Shown here: in pieces, positions 58,275 through 64,000 of the stretch
How positions within the stretch are numbered: the stretch's first letter is position 1
Layout of the letters: the number at the start of each line of letters is the position of its first letter
Assembly: GCF_000314005.1 (NCBI RefSeq)
Contig: NZ_JH980292.1
Location: 860,530-924,529 of the forward strand
Length of the DNA stretch: 64,000 bases
DNA from: Spirulina subsalsa PCC 9445
Lineage (GTDB): Bacteria; Cyanobacteriota; Cyanobacteriia; Cyanobacteriales; Spirulinaceae
Reading direction: 5' to 3'
Program-made: the position numbers and the translations under genes
Notes under the pieces: generated by a model
The model's database searches: none
What the model saw: only the letters and a program-made list of their open reading frames with translations
Told to the model about the DNA's origin: nothing

Positions 58275-59600
58275 TTACCGGGCTTGCATCATTTGCTGTC
58301 TCCACCAAGCGAAATGGAGTAAATTAATGCCCATTTCATGATTAGTCCGAATACTTTCTCTAGTTTGGTCTAACTCCTCATCAATGCCCCAAGCTTGGAT
58401 TAAATTACCGATAATAAAGACAATTCCACCCCAATTTAAGAGTTCAATCGGCTTATTTGAGACAGTGGGATATTGACTAAACAAGAAGGGGAGACGACGC
58501 AGAGGATGATGACGATCTAATTGTCCTGAGTTGGGGGTATGTACGCCAAAGGTTTCAACTAAATGCTGGGCTTCAGTTTTCAGTTGATTAATTTGGTTAG
58601 TAATTTCCTGTTGGGTGGCTTGGAGTTCTTGCATGAGTTCGTTTTTCGCCTCTCGTAAACTTTCATTGTCCCCAATATCCGCGATCGCCTCTTTTAACTC
58701 CCCTTCAATCACTTTTAATTCATCAATGACTGTTTCCCATGCGGGCAAATCTACAACAATCAGCCCGCCGTGCGCCACATATTGCTGTAGCAGTTGACTT
58801 GTGCCATTTGTTAGTTTAACAAAACGCTGATGTTGTATAGACAAAATACTATAACCTAGGAGTTGTTCAATTTTAACTTGTTCCAAATTAAGCGCGGTCA
58901 CTTGGGGATCTCCCGCTAAGGCCGGATAGAGTGCGGGTAAGGCAGAGAGAAGTTCTCCCCACTGTTCCTCCCGTTGGGGTTCTCTCGTGCCTTCTTGAGC
59001 CGCATAGGCAACGCGGACAAACCCTTTCGCCTTGGCCTGCACTTGTACCCGAGAGCGCAAATCTAACTGATTAAAACCGGGATTAAAGACATCCACGGGG
59101 TGACTTAATTCTACATTGCCCGGTTGTAGGAGAATCCGACATAATTCTACATCTTGATCTGTAGGGAGCGTCGTTTTTTCATCCAGGCGGAAGGTTTCCC
59201 GGACAATGGTAGGGGAAGTTTTCCATTGTAATTTTTCGGGGTCTACATAACGCAGCACTAAATACACCCAAAACGGATTTTTTTCCGCGACGGAGGCAAG
59301 GTGAAAATCTAGGGATTCACTGACTATAATAGGATTCCCCCGACTATCAATAGCAATGCCGGGTTGAATGCGTAACCAACGGCGATCGCGATATTCGGCC
59401 TTAATCTCCCCTGAAGGCTCAATAATAGATAATCCTAGACCACAGACAATCCCCCCCTGATTCAGGGCTTGATAATGGATATTTTGCCGTTGGCGGTGAT
59501 AATAATGGGCGAGTTGCCACAATTCGGCATTTAATAATAGACCATCGGTTACATTTAACCGTTCTAGGGGATGGATGGGAGGATAAGAAAAAGAAGTCAT
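58275..59600 (-). CDS. Conserved CIS-associated protein, function unknown
   Basis: A 441-residue soluble protein. The N-terminal pattern [49 protein letters not shown] is, from memory, typical of a protein encoded next to phage-tail-like baseplate genes; it may be a structural or assembly part of the machine. Residues about 300-350 are a predicted coiled coil ([35 protein letters not shown]). No membrane segment. It follows the tail protein gene by 41 bp in the same direction. Its exact place is not known. Confidence 0.7.
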   Translation of the reverse strand: MTSFSYPPIHPLERLNVTDGLLLNAELWQLAHYYHRQRQNIHYQALNQGGIVCGLGLSIIEPSGEIKAEYRDRRWLRIQPGIAIDSRGNPIIVSESLDFHLASVAEKNPFWVYLVLRYVDPEKLQWKTSPTIVRETFRLDEKTTLPTDQDVELCRILLQPGNVELSHPVDVFNPGFNQLDLRSRVQVQAKAKGFVRVAYAAQEGTREPQREEQWGELLSALPALYPALAGDPQVTALNLEQVKIEQLLGYSILSIQHQRFVKLTNGTSQLLQQYVAHGGLIVVDLPAWETVIDELKVIEGELKEAIADIGDNESLREAKNELMQELQATQQEITNQINQLKTEAQHLVETFGVHTPNSGQLDRHHPLRRLPFLFSQYPTVSNKPIELLNWGGIVFIIGNLIQAWGIDEELDQTRESIRTNHEMGINLLHFAWWRQQMMQAR

Positions 59601-59641
59601 TTTATATTAATTTAATTTGAGTTTTGTGCAAAAGGGAACGT

Positions 59642-60892
59642 TTAAGACTCAATCACCAAATCATAAGTACAAAACGCGGGCTTTTCTTGGTCTATTACCA
59701 CTTGAATTAAGGTTTTGTCCAACTCATGACCATCCGGGGGACGCAATCTGACCGTGAAATGGTACGGACGACCTCCCCCTAGGGTGGCATCTTGCCCTAA
59801 GTGGGTATCTCCCAAAACCAGGCCGCGACTAAAGGATTCATAGATACCGATAGGCTGTTCATCTTCTGAGGTACTTTCCACAAGGGGGAGTCCTGTCGCC
59901 AAGTGGAGGGCGAAACGTAGCCCTCGACGAGTCCCCCGCCAACGGTATAAGGCGATCGCATGGCGAATCAGAGGCCGTTGTTGGTCTAAACTCAAATTAG
60001 GTTGCAGCGGCCACCCCACCCAATGGGCTAAAAAGGGTAACAGGCTTTCGGGAGCCAATAGAGGATCTAAATAAGCCCAGAGGGTGTTTAAAGTTAAAAC
60101 ATCCGGTTCAAACGCCTGTTCAAAAATCTTGAGGAAACGTCCTAAAAAGTCAATTTCCCCAAAGATACGCGGGACAAAATCCCGGTAGAGACTTTGGGGG
60201 CGAATAAACACCTGAAAGTTCGCAAATTGAACCAGGGTAAATAGTTCCGTATCTAGAGAATCAACCGTTTCACCTTCCTGGGGAATTTCTTCCAATTCTC
60301 CCCCCACAATTTCCCCTTCTATTGGTTCAGAAAGATCAGGTTCTGGCGTGGGTTCTTCTTCAATTTCTCCCGCTTCTTCTGGCTCAATTTCCGCTTCCAT
60401 CGCCTCAGAACTTTCCGGTTCTGTCGGCGATTCTGGTTCAATGTTTTGGCTAATTTCTGCCCTTTCCTCAGCCTCTCTCCGAGAGAGTTCCGGTTCTTCT
60501 ACCGGGATATCACTACCATAAATATTAATCCGGGCATCGTAATCTAATCTCAGGGGAATTCTCGGGAGAAATTCCTGTTCAAAAAAGTCCGCCGGAACTT
60601 GAAACAACAGCGCCGCGTTGACCCGTTCCCCCGGTCGTAACAGGGCATTGTTATTAATAATCTCACACCATTCTGGGGGAAAATTTCCCTGAATTTGGGC
60701 ATTCCAGCGAAAATTGCGCGTCCCTCGATTTTCCAACTGAATCACCATTTCCGTCGGTTCTCCCGGATGCACAACCAGATTTTTAACACTCGAAGCGGTC
60801 ATGATTAATTCAGCTTCCCCGCTTGTCTCCTCAACAGGAGTAGCCGGGATAAGTTGCATGGGAATCAGTTGGAGATCAAGAGATTGAGTCAT
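59642..60892 (-). CDS. Tail protein I-like CIS baseplate protein with added N-terminal domain
   Basis: A 416-residue protein. The C-terminal part (about 218-395) matches the phage tail protein I-type family: SLYRDFVPRIFGEIDFLGRFLKIFEQAFEPDVLTLNTLWAYLDPLLAPESLLPFLAHWVGW and YRWRGTRRGLRFALHLATG. The N-terminal 145 residues form an Ig-like beta-sandwich (LVVHPGEPTEMVIQLENRGTRNFRW). Residues about 145-215 are a Pro/Glu-rich acidic linker. Two bases from the baseplate J-like gene, so strongly coupled to it. Confidence 0.88.
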   Translation of the reverse strand: MTQSLDLQLIPMQLIPATPVEETSGEAELIMTASSVKNLVVHPGEPTEMVIQLENRGTRNFRWNAQIQGNFPPEWCEIINNNALLRPGERVNAALLFQVPADFFEQEFLPRIPLRLDYDARINIYGSDIPVEEPELSRREAEERAEISQNIEPESPTEPESSEAMEAEIEPEEAGEIEEEPTPEPDLSEPIEGEIVGGELEEIPQEGETVDSLDTELFTLVQFANFQVFIRPQSLYRDFVPRIFGEIDFLGRFLKIFEQAFEPDVLTLNTLWAYLDPLLAPESLLPFLAHWVGWPLQPNLSLDQQRPLIRHAIALYRWRGTRRGLRFALHLATGLPLVESTSEDEQPIGIYESFSRGLVLGDTHLGQDATLGGGRPYHFTVRLRPPDGHELDKTLIQVVIDQEKPAFCTYDLVIES

Positions 60893-60894
60893 TT

Positions 60895-63120
60895 CTAAAT
60901 CACGTTAATAATGTGTCCCAAAGAAGCACGAGTATCAGACCAAGAACAAATTAAACCGTTGGGACCCGGGTCAATCATGGAGGTGGGGGGCATCCTTGTC
61001 CATTGTCCCTCCACTTGCTGACTGGCAAAGAGTTGAATTGCCCCAAGATAGAGGATTCCGGGGACTTTTTGGAAAACGGCAATAATATCTGACGGGTACA
61101 CTGGACGACCAAACGCCCAGCCTTGTCCATCGGGCCCCCCGGTGAGGGGATTGAGGAAACGATATAAAGCAACACGCAGACGGGAGAGGATTTCTTGTCG
61201 GGCTTCGGGGGTGTTATAAATGGGTTCGAGGGAAATTTCCGTCTGGACACTGACCCCAATATACTGAGGTTCCTCACATTTAACTTGAATGCCTAATAAA
61301 GTGCGATCGCGCAAATAAGCCAATAAATGCTCTTTTAACTGGGGTGTCAAACTAAACTGCTCTGGAGCAATCCCCTGTTCCTCATCAATGCCTCGGGTGT
61401 TGGTTTGTGGCACCACCAACAATTGAATGCTCCCCCCATGACGAGCATCCGCCGGCAAACAGCGCACCCGAGCCACCGCCCCCTGTCCTGCTTGTAGGGC
61501 AAGGGTTTCAAAATCTTCTGGTGTAACAGCGCGATCGCGACTGCGCAACAAACGGGGCACCCGAATCACCGCCTGTTCCAACGTTTCCCCATCCGAACCA
61601 TTCTTAGCTGGCTGATAATTCGTCACCTGAGTCACATAAGGCACCGCCGACTTTAACACCGTTAGAGTGTTAGGCTGCACATTACCCATCGCCCCCCCTC
61701 CCGTATGATAAGCCGCCATCACAATCCGCGACCCCCGAGGGGGAATCGCCCCATATTGCCGTTCCAAACGCTGCATTTCCCCCGGAATCGCCCCAGCCCG
61801 GTTTTGTCCATCAAACCACGTTAACTCTCCCGTCGTGACCGTTTGTAAGCCCCCCTGTTGTTGACCTCGGCGAACCGTCTGGGTCGGTAAACTCATCGCC
61901 TCCCGAATTAACGGCCCAAACTGAATTTCACCCGTAATGGAATCTAAAGTGTAGTGGAAATCATTAGGGCCAGAATCGGCAAAATCTGGCACTTCCTGCC
62001 AGACCTGGGGCATTCCCAAAGGAGTCACCACCACCAGATACTCCTCCTCCGACTTGCGAGGCAAAATGGGCGTTTCCTGTAATTGGAACTTCTGACCCGG
62101 CGTGCCATCACTCACCCCCACCTCCTCCCGTTCCACCCGTCGCCCTTGACTCCCATTCACCGTTCCCCCAATCGCCCGCACATCCACCCCCACCAAACGA
62201 GGAGAAGCACTATAAGGCGGTCTTTGGGGACTGGGAGGACTAAAACAACAACGCACCCAACGCCCCTGATAAGTGGAAAATTGAGTCACGGGGAAAGTTT
62301 GGGGCAAGTGCAGCACCACATCCGCCCCCTGTAACGGGTTGCCCCCTTCTAGCACCAGTTGATTAAAACTAAAACCCTGGGTAGTATCATCAGACTCCTT
62401 CAACAACACCGACACCCATTCCGTGCCATTCCAAGCCTCCCAAATTCGGGGCGGTGCTTGGGGATTAATCCCGGTGGGAGTTGCCTCCTGTCCTTGGACA
62501 TTAACCGCTACAACATTGCCTTCTAAAGGCTCATCCGGGTCAAACACCAAATAAAAACAATTGCCCGGTTGGGGTTGTTCATCAAAAATGTCCAACTCTG
62601 GCCCCCCCCATGCCCCATCAGGTTGTTGACTCCAAAAATTCACCAAGGGATCTCGCAATAATTGGGGGGTGGTTTCTTGATGTCGGGCTTTCAAGAGATG
62701 ACGAAGACGCGGTTGACCAATGATTAACGGATGATCGGTATTAAATACAATCGCCGCATCAGTGGCCGTGCGTAGGGTGGAAACTTCAATCCCCCTCGGA
62801 ATAGTGTAGCGTTCCGGTAACTCTCCCACGAGGTAAAACGTGATCGGCGTAGTGGCTGGAGTAGGAGGGTGTAGACGAATGCCCAGCAGTTCCAAAAACG
62901 TGATGTATTGACGACGAGGGACTTGGTTAAAACGGATGAGCATTTGATCCGTTAACCAAGCAAACAGTTCTACCAACGTAATCCCCGGGTCACTGGGACT
63001 GTAATTCGTCCACTCGGGACAATACCGGGGAATGCGTAAGAGACATTCTTCGATTAAATCCTCAAAGGTGCGGTCATCGAGGTTCGCTTTAGGGAGATTG
63101 GGTAAGAACTGGAATTCCAT
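60895..63120 (-). CDS. Baseplate J-like CIS protein (TIGR02243-type)
   Basis: A 741-residue baseplate wedge protein of the putative phage baseplate protein group. The start MEFQFLPNLPKANLDDRTFEDLIEECLLRIPRYCPEWTNYSPSDPGITLVELFAWLTDQMLIRFNQVPRRQYITFLELLG is strongly characteristic, and the C-terminal third (ARVRCLPADARHGGSIQLLVVP; EISLEPIYNTPEARQEILSRLRVALYRFLNPLTGG) is the Baseplate_J part. It lies between the gp25-like and tail-protein-I-like genes, the standard order in CIS clusters. Confidence 0.92.
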   Translation of the reverse strand: MEFQFLPNLPKANLDDRTFEDLIEECLLRIPRYCPEWTNYSPSDPGITLVELFAWLTDQMLIRFNQVPRRQYITFLELLGIRLHPPTPATTPITFYLVGELPERYTIPRGIEVSTLRTATDAAIVFNTDHPLIIGQPRLRHLLKARHQETTPQLLRDPLVNFWSQQPDGAWGGPELDIFDEQPQPGNCFYLVFDPDEPLEGNVVAVNVQGQEATPTGINPQAPPRIWEAWNGTEWVSVLLKESDDTTQGFSFNQLVLEGGNPLQGADVVLHLPQTFPVTQFSTYQGRWVRCCFSPPSPQRPPYSASPRLVGVDVRAIGGTVNGSQGRRVEREEVGVSDGTPGQKFQLQETPILPRKSEEEYLVVVTPLGMPQVWQEVPDFADSGPNDFHYTLDSITGEIQFGPLIREAMSLPTQTVRRGQQQGGLQTVTTGELTWFDGQNRAGAIPGEMQRLERQYGAIPPRGSRIVMAAYHTGGGAMGNVQPNTLTVLKSAVPYVTQVTNYQPAKNGSDGETLEQAVIRVPRLLRSRDRAVTPEDFETLALQAGQGAVARVRCLPADARHGGSIQLLVVPQTNTRGIDEEQGIAPEQFSLTPQLKEHLLAYLRDRTLLGIQVKCEEPQYIGVSVQTEISLEPIYNTPEARQEILSRLRVALYRFLNPLTGGPDGQGWAFGRPVYPSDIIAVFQKVPGILYLGAIQLFASQQVEGQWTRMPPTSMIDPGPNGLICSWSDTRASLGHIINVI

Positions 63121-63166
63121 AAATCACGAGGATGAGGGGATAGATGGGGGGGCTAAGAGAGGGAGA

Positions 63167-63619
63167 TTAATACTCTCGACTCAAGTTTTCTTCTGCCATT
63201 GCTTCTTCTGGGGGCATTAAGTAAAAAGGATAAATGAGAGTACCCGGGACATAATTAGCCCGGAGACGATAGTTAATTTCAATCAACACCCGACCCCGTT
63301 CAGAATCGGGAATTGTTTTCACCTCATCCAAGATGATGCGCGCTTCCCAAATACTCAGTGCCTCCTCCACGAAGCGGCGAATCGAAATAAGGGTGTCTAA
63401 ATTGAGGGGAGCAAAGGTTAATTCCGACAACCGAGAGCCAAAATCAGGACGATAGACCCGTTCGCCGATACTCGTTTCCAAAATAATGCGCATGGACTCT
63501 TCCACGTTCTGCTGGGCAGCACTCAGTTGAATAGCACCCTGGGGGTTAACCCGCCAAGGAAAGGCAAATCCTTGACCCAGATAATCGGTCGGGGGTTGAG
63601 AACCGGGGAGTAAGGGCAT
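63167..63619 (-). CDS. gp25-like CIS baseplate protein
   Basis: A 150-residue gp25/GpW-type protein, the central baseplate unit where sheath assembly starts. FPWRVNPQGAIQLSAAQQNVEESMRIILETSIGERVYRPDFGSRLSELTFAPLN is the conserved core. ATG 63619 (MPLLPGSQPP) is chosen over TTG at 63640. It heads the minus-strand run seen here; the tail sheath and tube genes are not found upstream in the window. Confidence 0.92.
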   Translation of the reverse strand: MPLLPGSQPPTDYLGQGFAFPWRVNPQGAIQLSAAQQNVEESMRIILETSIGERVYRPDFGSRLSELTFAPLNLDTLISIRRFVEEALSIWEARIILDEVKTIPDSERGRVLIEINYRLRANYVPGTLIYPFYLMPPEEAMAEENLSREY

Positions 63620-63775
63620 GGACAGATTTTTCCTAGTCAATCACCATGCTGTTCAATCTAGGCGGGGCAACGGTTAATGACCATTCGACTAAGGTCGAGT
63701 TTGCCGATTTTGAGGAGTGGGGAATCAGGAATTGATCTCGCCGTTCCCCGTCTGTCTTTCCTCGTAGGGGAGTTG

Positions 63776-64000
63776 TCAAATCTCACCATCAGGCCAATAA
63801 TCTAGGCTCAAAACATCAGCGACTGTGAACGGACAAACTAAGGGGAATGTCTGTTTCGACAGCCCGGTTTCATGGACGACCCCCCGAATGGCCTTTTGAT
63901 AACATTCAACAAAAAACGCTTCTAAGTAAGGCCTTAAACTCGGACTGTCCCGGAGTATAAGTTGCAGTTGATCTCTTTGTTCATCAATGGTACTCGCCCA
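63776..64000 (-). CDS. DUF29 family protein (C-terminal part)
   Basis: The last 74 residues of a protein that starts beyond the window. WASTIDEQRDQLQLILRDSPSLRPYLEAFFVECYQKAIRGVVHETGLSKQTFPLVCPFTVADVLSLDYWP is the end of DUF29, a short cyanobacterial family of unknown function, often present in many copies and sometimes beside toxin-antitoxin genes. It is not a CIS gene, so the CIS run does not continue directly upstream. The stop TGA is at 63776-63778. Confidence 0.88.
   Translation of the reverse strand, partial: WASTIDEQRDQLQLILRDSPSLRPYLEAFFVECYQKAIRGVVHETGLSKQTFPLVCPFTVADVLSLDYWPDGEI

Noticed and set aside
51142-63619. Complete prophage
   Set aside because: No integrase, capsid, terminase, portal or lysis genes; baseplate genes with sensors fit a contractile injection system instead.

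Overview
The window is cyanobacterial chromosome, most likely from a filamentous species. Support: the RNA polymerase beta' subunit is split into rpoC1 and rpoC2; gap2-type GAPDH, cyanobacteria-restricted families (TIGR03279 radical SAM, DUF29, DUF4336-like) and many HIP1 octamers (GCGATCGC, e.g. 2977-2984) are present; spacers carry heptanucleotide repeats of the STRR type known from filamentous cyanobacteria. The genus cannot be named from the sequence alone. No tRNA, rRNA or CRISPR array was seen.

Layout. 1-3.6 kb: end of a hybrid-kinase-type receiver protein, a receiver-PAS-GGDEF cyclase and a CPA1 Na+/H+ antiporter. 3.8-8.5 kb: murC-murB, nadD, gap2 with a clear terminator. 8.6-11.5 kb: a TIGR04255 protein with a small partner, a DUF4336-like protein, a CDF transporter. 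11.6-15.8 kb: a chemoreceptor and two tandem ParA ATPases without ParB. 16-23 kb: glcF, a hydrolase-TetR pair divergent from a DevB-like membrane fusion protein across a double operator, an OmpR regulator, hisG and a lipoprotein solute receptor. 23.3-29 kb: a frameshifted AAA ATPase, an RNase II/R-family exonuclease and a sucCD-like pair. 29-34 kb: a membrane protein, a PDZ-radical SAM protein, uppP and a CsoR/FrmR metal sensor. 34-46.7 kb: rpsT-tatD-rpoB-rpoC1-rpoC2, with hisD divergent. 46.7-51.1 kb: an orphan DNA methyltransferase, a broken diguanylate cyclase, cobK and a MORN-repeat protein.

51.1-63.6 kb holds the most interesting locus: a minus-strand gene run encoding the baseplate part of a contractile injection system (gp25-like, baseplate J-like, tail protein I-like, one conserved CIS-associated protein). 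It is followed by three tandem dCache-HAMP membrane sensors with no kinase or methyl-accepting output, one of them carrying a cyclic-nucleotide-binding domain, and then a membrane-anchored WD40 protein. No sheath, tube, spike or ATPase gene is in the window, and the gene upstream of gp25 is an unrelated DUF29 gene, so the baseplate module is separated from the rest of the machine. Two of the three sensors keep the residues of the dCache amino-acid-binding motif. This suggests, as inference, a ligand- and cNMP-responsive membrane module tied to an injection system.

Spacers contain fold-back heptad elements (at least six copies, including both rpoB-rpoC1 and rpoC1-rpoC2 gaps), a 29-nt dispersed repeat, and two hairpin ends resembling IS200/IS605-family right ends that sit exactly at the stop codons of neighbouring genes. 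Three genes show decay or rearrangement: the AAA ATPase (frameshift inside a perfect 19-bp palindrome), the diguanylate cyclase (deletion plus 23-bp tandem duplication) and possibly a small ORF beside the methyltransferase.
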